Of a stretch of 64,000 bases of DNA, positions 1-11,516 are shown piece by piece (positions within the stretch are counted from its first letter, which is position 1; each line of letters begins with the position of its first letter). Under the pieces are notes generated by a model, which ran no database searches, had not been told where the DNA came from, and worked only from the letters and a program-made list of their open reading frames with translations. This stretch comes from Erigeron canadensis (Eukaryota > Streptophyta > Magnoliopsida > Asterales > Asteraceae), in assembly GCF_010389155.1 (NCBI RefSeq), contig NC_057765.1:3410001-3474000 (forward strand), written 5' to 3'. Made by a program: the position numbers and the translations under genes.

Positions 1-2640
1 CCTTAGGACTGTATTTAGCATTTTCTCTTAGTATAGGTGTTTGCTAAATAACATGTTTATGTCTTTATAGACCATTTTATATAAGCTTAATCAGACGTAA
101 ACTTAATTAATTGTCGATTGGAATAATTGATATTTTAGGTTGAGATAAGACTTAATAACTATAAGGTTTTAGGTTTTTATTTTACGAAAAGCTAGACTTT
201 CCTAAAAAAAATGGATTTCCTTCTAATTTAGTAACTTGGTATTAAATTATAATGAATTTCCATCTAGTTCACAAATAATCCCAGAGTTTTAGTTAAAAGA
301 AATATAACAATCAATTACTTTGCCTCTATTGTAATTCTAGTTTTTCAATATCAATTATATCATTAATGTTAAAAAAAAAAAATTACTTTTCTATCTCTTT
401 TTAATTGTCTAAATTTAATATTTTGAGTATTTGTTTTTGAATTTAATTGTAAATAATTTTGTTTTTATTAATTATATGATAAATTGGTATAAATTATATC
501 AATTGGAAAAATAAAAAGATTATTTTTGATAAAACTATAATTTAAGACAAACAAATATACAATTAAAGTTTAAAAAAATACTTTAACAATCAATATATAA
601 AATTTAAAATGGAACGAAGGTGGTACATAACAATCCCAAATCTCGAGTTAAACCAATTAAAAAAAAACTCAACCATTCAATTAAACAATTAAAAAACTCA
701 ACCATTCAATCCGTATTGTTTTGTTTAAGAAATTTTGGCAAATCCGAATTTGAAGCTTCAACGCCCAAAAAGGGGGAATGGAGCCGATCGAAATAGTAGT
801 TTAAACTGTATAGGTGTATTCTATATGCCTAAGAGGATAGTTAAATGCATTTGTGAATATCTTTTTGTATTGACATGTAAGCCTTTTTTTTTTTTTTTTA
901 TGTATAACGTTGTGGTTAAAAGTATATCTATTTAAATGACCTTTATTATTATTATTATTATTATTATTAATTTATTTTTATATATTAAACTTATATTACA
1001 ATTTTTTTTACGATAATTTTTTCTATATAAAATATATGTTTGATTTGATTTATTTTTTATTTTATTTTATCTTCTTATTGTAACTAATTTTTTTTTAGAT
1101 CTTTTAGTTATTTAATTATATCTTCAAATTCATTATTCATATTAACATATTAATACTAATCTCCCAACAATTATAAAATAGCATCCTAAAATCATTTTTG
1201 AAAAAACCATAACCCTTAAATGAAAAGCAAAATTAAATTTTAACTTTTAGATTGTTTTGCTTACATCATTTACCATATTTAGATTAATATACTAAATTAT
1301 TATTAATATATACTAAATTAGTAAGTACTAAATCACATTATACACTTACGTTTAATGATATTTAATGCATGTATGTATTTGACGGCTAACTCCAAAATTG
1401 GTTGAATTTTTGGTTAATATAAATTCATTAGTTTTATTAAAATATTTTGTCATCTTCAATATTAACTCCAAACCCAAATTTGTATTTAGAACGTTTAAGT
1501 AGTTCACTTGGTAATGGTTTATATCTTCTGGAGAAACTTCTAAATTTTAAGTCTTGACATAAAAATATTTGGGATATAAAAGTATAATAGATTAGTGTAA
1601 ATATAATACTTAGTTCAAATAAAATATACAAATTAGTTTTGAATTATATAAACCAGGGTTATACCCGCATGATGTGTGACTATTAAATCAAAATTTTCAA
1701 ACTTTAAATATAGACATTTTTATCGATAAATGCGTTGCGGGACCTCAGTTGTCGTGTTAAAATGATTGTATTTATTTATTATATTTGCATTGAAATTTTC
1801 TAATTAATAATTTGACATGTAAAATAGATATTTATTTTAATTTAGTTGGGCGCGCAATGCGGCGGTGGTCATGACAGCGACGATGTGGTGATCGTTGTGA
1901 CTGTTGGTGGTAGATGAGGCGTCCATTGGTGTAGATTATTGATACAAAGGGTTAATAAAGATATTTTAAATGATAAATAATTGATAGTGTAGCTTAATTA
2001 TTAATGTTAAGTGGTAGTGTAAATAAAAATATTTTAATGCTTAAATATTACATATTTGAAGGGTGACAGATGACAATATTACATGAAATAGCCTTTTAAA
2101 CATTTCTCTCATGTAACTTTTAACATAGGGATATTTTCTTTAATAAGTAGTATAAATAATGAGTAACATTTAAATACCAAAAAATACATAAATTATGTAA
2201 ACTGAATTGAAAGTATTTAAAGATTTAATACCGGACATATGAAAAAACCATACTTTTAAATTTAATAAACAAAAACTTTAAGTTTTTTTTAAAACTTTTT
2301 AATTACATCAATAGTTCAATACATTGCAACAAATGATATCTACCAAATTTGAAGCATTTTAGGCCATTTTCTAAAACAAATATCTTTTGCAATGCACATA
2401 AATATGTACTAATTCTCATAAGAAGATCTTAATCCACATATTAAGTTCTGATAAATTAACTTGCCATAATCATATGGCAATTTGAGGATAAAACTATCTC
2501 ATGGATAGTTACCTACTTGGTAGTATATAAACAATAAAATATAAACCTATATTAATACAGTTAGTAATTAAAATTAATTAAGATAAGCATAAACAAAAGA
2601 ATCGTCAAACATTACAAATAATGAAATAGATAGTTAGTAA
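1..2640. other. AT-rich intergenic DNA, no gene seen
   Basis: No convincing reading frame, splice pattern or promoter was found. The stretch holds a T-run near 883-899, an ATT microsatellite near 942-968, and a GC-richer patch at 1848-1920 (GCGCAATGCGGCGGTGG followed by GTGGTGATCG-like DNA) of the kind often met near Helitron ends. Short ORFs here are chance products of AT-rich sequence. Confidence 0.6.
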
Positions 2641-2890
2641 TTGGGTGGTAGAGGCTTTGGCTTTTTGGGGAGAAAACTAAGGTTCAAACCTTGACAATGG
2701 TGTTTATCTGGTGTATTTAAATAATTAATAGTAGTTTAGAATTTGTTGTTAGTGTAGTGGTTGAGAGTTCTCCGGATGACTCCCAGGTTTAAATCCCCGT
2801 TCAGCTAACTTTGAGATATTGTTGTCCTTCTATGAGGGTTTGACTTGGGTATATTCAGATTAGGGGGCAAGGTTTACCTCTACAAAATAT
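2641..2890 (+). repeat. Two tRNA-like (SINE-type) promoter modules
   Basis: Two adjacent segments resemble RNA polymerase III promoters. At 2750-2760 TAGTGTAGTGG fits the A-box consensus exactly, and 2786-2796 GGTTTAAATCC is a B-box with two changes that look like CpG decay. About 100 bases upstream, TGGTAGAGGCT (2646-2656) and GGTTCAAACC (2682-2691) form a second A/B pair. No cloverleaf folds, so these are not tRNA genes. Degraded SINE heads are the best reading; no target duplication was found. Confidence 0.45.
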
Positions 2891-2959
2891 TTTTGAATAT
2901 TAATATCATTAAATCTCAATACGTCTGATTTATAATTGATAATATTATTATAAAAACTT

Positions 2960-2998
2960 ATATTTTTATCCCGCGTATTACGCGGGAAAATAATCTAG
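2960..2998 (+). mobile_element. Helitron 3' terminus
   Basis: A stem-loop CCCGCG-TATTA-CGCGGG is followed after a short A/T spacer by CTAG and then T (2995-2999). This is the canonical Helitron 3' end (hairpin, CTRR, insertion before T). The 5' TC end was not located, so the size of the element is unknown. Confidence 0.6.
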
Positions 2999-3470
2999 TA
3001 TAAGTATATGATAACTAATTAAATTATGTTTTTACTATTTTAATGTATTATATGACACTCCTATATTAGTAAAAATATTTTTTAAATATATCTTATAATC
3101 TACATTTAAGTATTCTCCATTATTATTTATACTATAACACCTTTATAGATAATTTTCTCTATATAACTAAAAGATGATATATTTTTTTTAGGTGTTAATT
3201 TAGTTTTTTGTCACACTGGATTTTTAATTAGTCATTTTTCAATTTAAATGTTATATGAGTACAAAAATGTTTACATATACTATACTATAGATAATCTTTA
3301 AAATTTATTTTTCTATTTTCTTTATATGAGTACAAAAATGTTTACATACATTATACTATGTTTTTTATATTAATTGAACAATAAGTTTTCTTTTTAACAA
3401 TGAGATTGTTTATTGTATTATGTTTATCTTTTTAAAATTATTTAATATATTATATTGGGGTTGGGTATTG

Positions 3471-3652
3471 TAAAACAACAATTAAAGTAAAACAAATACG
3501 ACAAGATCTTGACCCTTAGATCATGATTAAATTGATGCACGAAAATTTATGAAGCAATTGATGCATAATGATTTTTATGATGCACGGTGATCTTTAGTGA
3601 AGAGAAACATATTGTTTTATTTGTTTTACTTTAATACTTGTTTTATTAACCA
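3471..3652. mobile_element. Foldback MITE
   Basis: The ends are imperfect inverted repeats of about 35 bases built on ATTAAAGTAAAACAAAT and its complement (3480s and 3615-3650). The interior has no coding content and repeats TTGATGCA/TGATGCAC motifs. Size and structure fit a non-autonomous terminal-inverted-repeat element. The superfamily is not clear because no target duplication is visible. Confidence 0.55.
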
Positions 3653-5288
3653 AAACCATATTATAGTTAATAAATATCTATTATATAAAAGATTTATATG
3701 ATTTATTTATATATATGCTTATTAGTTATGCTTTAACATATTTGACGAATATCATATATTAATAAACTATAATTTTATTGTTTGAATCAGTCGTAATCTG
3801 ACATTTTTTTGTATTGTCATAAACTATGATTAATAATGTAACTATTAGTTATTGTATATTTTTTTTAATTTATGTTCTCAGTTAGCCGCACACAACATGT
3901 TTAATTGAGTTGAATATATTTTATGAATAACATAACCAAATAAGTGAATAACTCAGATTTCTTTTCCAAAAAGGAATATTTCACGGTTGAACAATGCCAA
4001 TTGATTAATTATTAATATTAATAACCAATAATGTCAATCGAAATATATAACAACATTAAGGCTCGTTTTTTTTTAATCATTAAGTTATGAGTGTATTAAG
4101 TAGCTGAATGTTTAAATACTTTTTCAAAAAAAAAAAAAAAAACTAAATGTTTAAGTAATGTCTGTATGTATTTAGTAAAAGATATGTAATTGACAATTAT
4201 TTTTGTTTATTAAATAAAAAAACATAAAATTTGACTTAATTATTAAGTTCTTAATTATTAAATTTATTAACGAGATTATTAGTCAGAATAGTATGTAATA
4301 ATGTACCCCAAATACCCCCTCCCTCAGTATCACTATAATTAGCCAAATCATAAAACTTTAGCATGTTCCCTACAAGAAGAATATTTCATAATTTAAGGAA
4401 ACCACATAGGCATATTGTGGTACTTAAATAACTTGGTTAATACTTTAATAAAATATAATCTTTGCTAATATCTCCCCCCTTAATTCTACATTTTAGGTCG
4501 GCATATTCATGAATGTATCCGAGAACACGCCAATTATTAGAATCTTTCTCAAGATTTTTCATTGATTGATTAGTTGATTATAGGCTGAATAGTTGAACCA
4601 AGAATAATACTCAAAATGGATAACCACAGTGTGGCTCTACTTTTGTTCTCATATTTATTATGAAAATGCCTTTTTCTTTTGAGTGTATATAAAATAGGAA
4701 ACGTGAACACCACCATTTGTACTTGGATAAAAAATTATACACTTACAAAAACTTAAATTAAATTTACACACAAATATATAGAAAAAATGTCGACAGTATG
4801 ATAGAAATTTTTTCGGAGGAAGCTAAAAAATATCTTCTTTAATTAGTAGTCATGAAAGGAAGTAAAGTATAGGAGTAAATAGTAAAAGGGTAAATATGGT
4901 ATAAAGTAATTAATTAATATAATTTTGTGTATCACTAGTTTCCGTAAGAATATTGTATCCAACTTAATAAATGAAATTTATATGTGCCTTAGGGCATATA
5001 TTAAAAAACCCCAACCATGAGGTTTTTACTATATTTTTCACTAAACAACACATATTCATATTAAAAAAACACTCAATAATATTGTATCATGTGAGCCAAA
5101 ATGATAACGATAGCCTCTATTGGATAACACACTCGTCAAAGTAAGAGCGTCGTCTATGTTTCATAATTCATATATAAGAGACTTTGGATATTTTAATTAA
5201 AAATGTTTCTTTAAAGTTTTACATAATTACATAAGTGGTTAATGGATAAAGACTGACTATTAGTAGCCAAAGTTATTTCTTTGCGTTT
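3653..5288. other. AT-rich intergenic DNA, nothing recognised
   Basis: No gene, splice pattern or clear element was seen. There is an A-run at 4126-4142 and several pure A/T tracts. Confidence 0.5.
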
Positions 5289-5369
5289 GTGTCACTAAAA
5301 CAAAAATCATTTTTTGCGTTTGTATCAAATCTTTTCTCTGTCATAGCATTTGCCATTATGTCCACTTTT

Positions 5370-5621
5370 TTAGTTAGAATCTGTGTCCCTCTTTGCTACT
5401 TTGAAAGTTGCTTTCAACAATGCATCAACTTCGGCTTGAGTGTAAACACGTCCCGGTGGATTAGATGTACCAGCCCCGGAACTTGATGAGGAGGAATATC
5501 CAGATATAATATGACCACATCCTCGCTTGAAACCCCGCCTTTTACCCAAAACCTCATCGAGAATAGCTTCCTCAGTCATCGGGTTCTCTACATCCTCTTT
5601 GTCATTGAGCAACTTTTTCAT
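5370..5621 (-). pseudogene. Fragment of a plant En/Spm (Ptta) transposase-type gene
   Basis: The 83-residue reading frame contains PMTEEAILDEVLGKRRG followed by FKRGCG, the motif (EVLG.R.GY.RG.G) near the end of plant transposase Ptta/En/Spm family proteins (PF03004). A Ser run and a short predicted helix (TQAEVDALLKATFKVA) follow. The frame lacks the rest of the family domain, so it is a broken exon. The neighbouring A/C-rich repeats and a CACTA-like terminus at 7393 support a decayed CACTA element reading on the minus strand. Known: this domain is carried by CACTA transposons and by domesticated relatives. Inferred: the copy is dead. Confidence 0.55.
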
Positions 5622-5749
5622 CTTTTCCTATCAAGTTAGAAAACCAAAAGGGTTGTTAGATTTTATGTTTGACTTTTGAAGTCAAATGGCTGGTTACACT
5701 TTTTACACTTAAAGTTGGTATTGGTTCTCAGTGGTAGTTTTATGCACAC

Positions 5750-6150
5750 AAATATAACACAAAACAACTATTAAATAGCCAACAACAGCAGGAAAGAGCA
5801 GCAGCCTAAAACAACACTAAAAACAGCCTAAAACAACACTAAAAGCAGCAATAAAAAACAACACTAAAACGACACCAAAACTAACACTAAAACAGCCTAA
5901 AACAGCACCAAAAACAGCCTAAACAATACTAAAACAACACTAAAATAACATCAAAACCAACATTAAAACAGCCAAAAACAACATAATACAGTACTAAAAG
6001 AGCACCAATAACTGCATTAAAGCACCACCAAGACAACGCCTAAAACCAGCATACAAACAACACTAGCTACAACCCAAAATGAGCATCCAAACAACACTAA
6101 GTATAGCCTAAAACAGCCTAAAATCATCATAGAAACAACACTAAACATTA
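5750..6150. repeat. Degenerate AACAGCCTAAAACAACAC repeat block
   Basis: About 400 bases consist of diverged copies of units such as CAGCCTAAAACAACACTAAAA. Dense short repeats of this kind are typical of CACTA subterminal regions, and the transposase fragment just upstream fits. No coding content. Confidence 0.55.
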
Positions 6151-6257
6151 TGAGCCATATTTCTAGTTGTAACTATGCTAATATTATTGACTAGATAACA
6201 ACCATTTGACTTACTAGCATCCATGTGCTTTAGTGCAAGAATTCCAAATATGACACA

Positions 6258-6775
6258 TGGGCCCAACAGAGAGATAAACAATTGAAGCGGGCCTATCATG
6301 CCAATTTAAGACAACAAGAAAGTGTATTGGGCCCGATAAGCCCAGTAGTCAAAGATGACGAATTAGAGTTAAAACACTGATCAAGTAATGGATATCACTC
6401 AATTTCAATCAGGTTAACTTTTAAACTCTTTCTCACGCTTTGACCTATACAATACAATGTTAATTAACCTGGTTATGGTCATTCTTAAGAATTTGAGTTA
6501 TAAGTATTGTTTACGTGACATTGTGTTGGGCAAGTTGTTAAGACTACTAGCGGACACATAACTAATTAACGAGTTGGGAATCAATTCGAGTGGTTAAACG
6601 GTGTTCTGAAATCCCAACAAGCATATCAAAATTAATTAATGGACCCAAATTGCCTAATAGGCCTAACATGGATATAAGCAATGGAAATGGGCTCATCAGG
6701 CCCATTTAAGACAACATGAAAATGTATTGGGCCCGTTAAGCCCAATAGTCAGTGATGACGAGATAAAGCTAAAAT
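6258..6775. repeat. Direct repeat pair (6258-6377 and 6640-6775)
   Basis: Both copies share GGGCCCR...AGCAATTGAA-like starts, then CCAATTTAAGACAACA / CCATTTAAGACAACAT, TGTATTGGGCCCG, TAAGCCCARTAGTCA and GATGACGA. By eye they are roughly 80 percent alike. They lie inside the CACTA relic and are probably an internal duplication of it. Confidence 0.5.
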
Positions 6776-7382
6776 GAAACACTAACGAATATATTACCCG
6801 AAAGAAATATCATGAAACTATATAAATAAATATTTTATTAAAACTTATTATTAACTCGGACCCGGTTAAGACAACATAAGTTAGACCATCTTGCAAACAA
6901 ATGATGAAAACCTTTCAAAAAAAAAAAAACCCACCTTTCATCGAACGAGGTCGAAGATTTGGTGGTTTTGTTGCTAAATATAAATTTTTAAAATATAAGA
7001 AATATGAAAAATCTCCTGCAAGGACAATCATCACAAAAGGTTACCCGGTTTTTTTTTTCTAGAGGGAAATTGAAATTTTTTAAAGATACACAAAAAGAAA
7101 TTATTTTTTTTTACTGAAAAAGCTATTTTGAGGACAGGCCTCTCAATATATTTAACCGGTTCTCACTATGTCTAGTCAACAAAAGTCTCACCATCTTTTT
7201 TTTGTTTTTGACTTTGACCCTATAAAGAAAATCAAAAATAAGGTTTTGAGAGGAGAGTCCTTACAAAACGTCTGGTCAAACTAAAAATTCAACACAATTA
7301 ATTTTTTTTTGTCTTTTAGTGTCTTTTATTGAGGACATTAGTTCCTCACCACAAAAATTTTTTTTGTCACAAAAAGCTTTTA

Positions 7383-7393
7383 TTCTTGTAGTG
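7383..7393. mobile_element. CACTA-type transposon terminus
   Basis: TTCTTGTAGTG is the complement of CACTACAAGAA, the typical start of plant CACTA elements. It closes the region holding the transposase fragment and subterminal repeats. No matching CACTACAAGAA was found upstream, so the left end is lost or diverged. Confidence 0.5.
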
Positions 7394-8988
7394 ACATATA
7401 TATATATATTTTTTAGTGACATATTGTGATGCTCTACAAGTTGTCAAAACCATATATGTTAAATTACACATGGATAGAGAGAGGCTAGAGCTTCATACAA
7501 GTTGTTAGAAATTGAGCTGCTAGTAAACCACTTTATATGGGTTCAAGATATATATTATGGGTTAAAGCCCAAGAGTAATATATGTCTAGAATCTAGATTA
7601 AGGATGTCAACGGTAAGAATCGGGAATTTTAATTTTTAAGCTTGGGCTGGAGCTCGAATAACACTTATAAAGTGTGCTCAGCTTTCAGTCACTACTCGAC
7701 CTCGTTGCTGATATATGTCTTTTAGCAATAATATTTAACTATATTTCAAGGCCACGAGCCCGATAAATACATCTGATTATTCGAACTAGCTTGAGGTCGA
7801 ATGATTTCATTTATGATCATGAATAAAAGATAGCTTTTGGGCGTTTCCATATTATTAGATAGCCTTAAGCCTGTAAGGGGAGATGAGTCATGCCTCCCAA
7901 ATTCCCATCCTTCTCAAATTCCACCAATCAAATACCTCCAACTTAATTTTTCTTTTCAACCCTCCCAATCATTTTTAATGTCATTCATGACTTTCCCATC
8001 TCTTTCAAAATTTTTTTTCTTTTTCATTTAATTTAATTAAACACTTTCTTTTTTAATAAAAACTTAAATATTTCATTAAAATTAAAACATAAACCATACA
8101 TATTCAAATTAAACAAAGTTCATTACACACTTAGACAAATAAAAATTAATATGTTCGACACATAAAAATAAACGATAGATTAATAACATAAAAATCACTC
8201 ATTAAACTCCCATCCATACTTCGCTGCAATCTCCCGTTTTTGCTCAATCGCCCATTCTCTGCTTTTTGGATCGGAATTCGCGTGTGGGGTGTTGAAAAAC
8301 TTGTAGTCACTCCTCTTAGTCTTGTTACTTTGATGCTCGAGTTGTAAGTCCAACAATGCTTGTTTCTTCATATTCGCTTCCTCCATATTTTGCTTCTTCT
8401 TCTCCGCGTACTCCTCCGTAAAAGCTGAAAAAAACCCTCCCCCCTTTGACGACGACGTCCCCACATTCTTTCAGCCCTTTCTTGGCCGGCTACTAGGAGT
8501 GCTTGACTCATTCAAATCCGGCAACACAGTGGCATCGTTATTGTTACTAGACGACTCATAATTGCCTCCTTTTGACGACTTTCTTCGCTTATCCGAATGG
8601 GCCGAAGATGTTTGCCCATCTTGAACTGTTTCCTTCCACTTTGCTTCATCTTTCACAAACTTCCAAGCTGCAATACTCGTAAACTCCCGGTTCTTGTTTT
8701 GTAGTCCTTCAACGCCTCAGTCATCACATTTATATCATCACATCCACTAAGCCTTGCACCGCTCTACCATTAACAACATAAACGTAAATATATTAAATAC
8801 TAACAATTACTAACAATTTAAACTTAAATAAACGTATAAAAATATATTACTAATAATTAACAAAATAAACTTATAATATTAAATACTAACAATTACTAAC
8901 AATTTAAACTTAAATAAAGTGTATATATATATATTAAATATATAAAAAAACGTAAATAAAATATATAAATTTATAAATACCGCTTGGA

Positions 8989-9410
8989 TGTAGCATCCAT
9001 TGAACGTTGATATTGCCCACCTCGTGATGACGTGAGCACGAGGCATCTAGTTCGTGTGAAGGAAGTCGAAGCCCATGAACAAGATAGAAGCCCAGCCCGT
9101 TTCTACAGCCTATATATACTAGAATTAGGTTACAATTGTGTTTTAACGATTTGAGTTGCAACAAATTTCGTTCATAGTGCACGGGGTAGAGATCTATACC
9201 CCGTGCCAGTCAGATGTATACTGATTTGGTGTAATATCCATATGATTAATGATATTCACGAGTTTTACATCTGTTCTTATCTCTTATTCTTCATGTAATT
9301 CGTGTTTATATGTCCATTAATTATACAGAAACCTCAAAGTCGATTATGAATGGATTCCGCACTTTCATAGTCGAATTGGTCACGATTTGAACGGTCCTCG
9401 TGTTTCAACA
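8989..9410 (+). mobile_element. Solo LTR-like insertion
   Basis: It begins TGTAGCATCC and ends GTGTTTCAACA. It shares the ends and a central block (GTGATGACGTSAGCACGAGG, then GAAGCCCAGCCC) with the solo LTR at 16036-16587. It lies exactly inside a codon run of the minus-strand Harbinger ORF. The flanks are TTGGA and CCAAC, so there is no 5-base target duplication. Confidence 0.6.
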
Positions 9411-9639
9411 CCAACGCCACCTCTTCTTCTTGCATCCATTTCTTTTTGTCAGCCCGTCTTGTATACTTCCTTTTCGGTACAACTTCTTCCACTATATATA
9501 TTAATATATATATATACACGTAGTAATAGTATATTTATAATGTATATTTATATATACATACAAATAAATATTAACATATATATATAAATATTAACCGTAT
9601 ATATATAAAGTATATTTATATATACATACAAATAAATAT

Positions 9640-9661
9640 ATATAATATATATATATATATA
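9640..9661. repeat. TA microsatellite
   Basis: A TATATATA run lies within a larger A/T-rich block (9493-9661) that fills an intron-like gap of the Harbinger ORF. Confidence 0.8.
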
Positions 9662-10917
9662 AAGTTTAGAAACATAGTTTAATACCTATGTGAACTTCTT
9701 GTGTATCGGGAATGGCCTCATTCTCATCATCGGTGGGGAGGGGAGTCGGTGGACGCAAGCGGGTAGGGGGAGGAGGATTCGTTGTGCGATCAAATGGATC
9801 GAACGAATCCAAATCAATCTCGGCCGTTTGGTACCACTCGTAATCTTGGACGCGGGTACTTGGAGGAGGAATCATTGCGCGCGGGGGAGGAGGATGCATT
9901 GCGCGAGGGGAGGAGTAAAATACGACGTATGAGATTGTGAGGCGTAATGATATTGAGGTTGAGTAGTCGGTGGTGGGTCGGGAATATAGTATTGTGAGCG
10001 GTCGACTTGTTGAGGTTGAGTAGTCGGTGGTGGGTCGGGAATATAGTATTGTGAGGGGTCGACTTGTTGAGGTTGATATTGAGGCGTGTCTACTCTTCGT
10101 GGTACACGAAAGTTGCCTCGTGTCGGTGCCGGTGGACCTCTAACATGTTTCCCCCTCCTTGGATCCATGGATGATTTTGTGTTTGTATGAGAAAAGGGGT
10201 ATATTTTTTTTTGTTGTGTTTGTTTGAGAAAAGGAAGATGTATTTATAGATAAAAGGGTTGTTTTTTCTTTTTTTTTAAAAATTTTTTTTTTAGCTCCTA
10301 ACGGCTACCAAAGGGTCAAAGAGGGTTTGGATTTTTTTTTTAGTCTGCAACGTTCAAAACTCGCATGGCCCACCTCCCTAACGTCTCTTTTCTTCTCAAC
10401 CCGCGTAGGGCTTTAAGCCCGTTGAGCTCCATGCTGTCTTCATGCCGTTTCGATGGCGGCGGTGTTCCCTCGGCGGCATGGCCAACCCGCCACTATGTCG
10501 TTTGCCACTCCTCTCCCCCTAACATCTTACATTGTTTTTATCTCAAACTTTGACAAAGAATTTTGTTCACACTTTTCTATAAACCATTTCCTAATTAAAA
10601 AACATAAGCCTTAATTAAACCGACGGATGTACCATCAGCTTGTCGAGTTCACTTTCTGCTTATTCTAGTAAATATTTCTTATTGTGATTTATGTTAATGG
10701 ATTTTTATAGTGATATACTGATAAATGATATCTAAGTTTCGTTTTTTAATTGTCAATGTGGAAACAAATTTGTAACTATGAATCAGTTCATTCGAAATAG
10801 GAGACACCATTGTGTGTTACTAACTAGCAGCGAGGCGTCCGTGGCTGGTTAGAAAATTTTTGTAGATATTTCCCAATATCTTTATGGATTAACAACTCTC
10901 CATATTTTATAACCATT

Positions 10918-11115
10918 AGGATGATGGTCCATTGGTTGGGTATGCATCTTAAAAAGGGTGAAACTTCCTGTCAGGAGTTCACAGGTTTAATTTTTGGTTT
11001 TATGAAAAAAGAAACCTTAGTGGCTCAGAGACTTATTTGTTCTGACTTTGGGCTCGCAAAACGAATTGAATCAGCTCTTGGGATTAGTATGCTAGCGAGT
11101 ATGACACAATAATTA
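10918..11115 (+). repeat. SINE-like tRNA-derived segment
   Basis: TGGTCCATTGG (10925-10935) fits the A-box consensus, and CAGGTTTAATTTTT about 45 bases further is a decayed B-box. The rest has no coding character. No poly-A tail or target duplication was seen, so the exact limits are approximate. Confidence 0.4.
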
Positions 11116-11437
11116 ACCATATAAAAAAAACGTCCATATTTAAATGAATAGTTATTTTACCACTCTTTTGCATTAGGATTCTAGTCTTCTGATCAAGTTA
11201 TACGACCAAATTATTTAATTTACTGTTTGCATGAAGGAAGATATATATCTATCTTTGCTTACAAGTATTCTCAATCTCAAAAGAACAATTAGTCTATGTT
11301 TAAACAAATAGTTAGTATAACTTATACTTAAAAAACAAGATTATTTTATGGAGTTGTGATGATTACCCTTTAAACACAAATATTGTTTAATGGAACTTGT
11401 TCTTATTATCTAGGTATCCATGCATCTATCTCATTAT

Positions 11438-11450
11438 TCCTATATATACG
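11438..11450 (+). promoter_or_regulatory. TATA box of the first DUF247 gene
   Basis: CCTATATATACG lies about 70 bases before the ATG at 11517, a normal distance for a plant gene with a short 5' leader. Confidence 0.55.
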
Positions 11451-11516
11451 AGGTATCATCTTTGCCTCTAGGGGCACACTACCTATAACTAAAAGCTAAT
11501 CAAAGAACTAATTAAA

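Larger units (their letters stand above)
8195..10168 (-). pseudogene. Broken MYB/SANT-like transposon ORF (NAM-associated C-terminal type)
   Basis: Read on the minus strand from 10168: a Pro/Gln-rich N-terminus with two near-identical SQYYIPDPPPTTQPQ units, a frameshift near 9890, an acidic Pro-rich linker, then KWMQEEEVAL, the start of a SANT-like helix (9340-9520). An LTR (8989-9410) cuts the exon there. The bulk of the SANT domain is missing. Downstream exons follow: SGCDD...EALKDY, a frameshift near 8690, AAWKFVKDEAKW, a Ser/Asn linker ending in LPDLNESSTPS, an in-frame TGA at 8471-8473, and a C-terminal helix with REWAIEQKREIAAKYG. The family is the plant group often mis-named glutathione S-transferase T3-like, found in Harbinger elements. 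Several lesions show it is dead. Confidence 0.65.
7877..10519 (-). mobile_element. PIF/Harbinger-type non-autonomous element
   Basis: The left end GGGGAGATGAGT and the right end ACTCCTCTCCCCC are inverted repeats (11 of 12 positions). Both ends are flanked by TAA (7874-7876 and 10520-10522), the 3-base target duplication of PIF/Harbinger elements. Inside is a single minus-strand gene of the MYB/SANT-like ORF1 type and no sign of the DDE transposase. The element is 2.6 kb, includes a later LTR insertion, and looks inactive. Confidence 0.6.

Noticed and set aside
2741..2820. tRNA gene
   Set aside because: A- and B-box motifs are present but no acceptor stem or cloverleaf could be formed; a SINE-like relic fits better.
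9690..9932. + strand ORF over the Harbinger gene
   Set aside because: Antisense to the Pro-rich exon of the minus-strand MYB-like ORF, which matches a known family plan.
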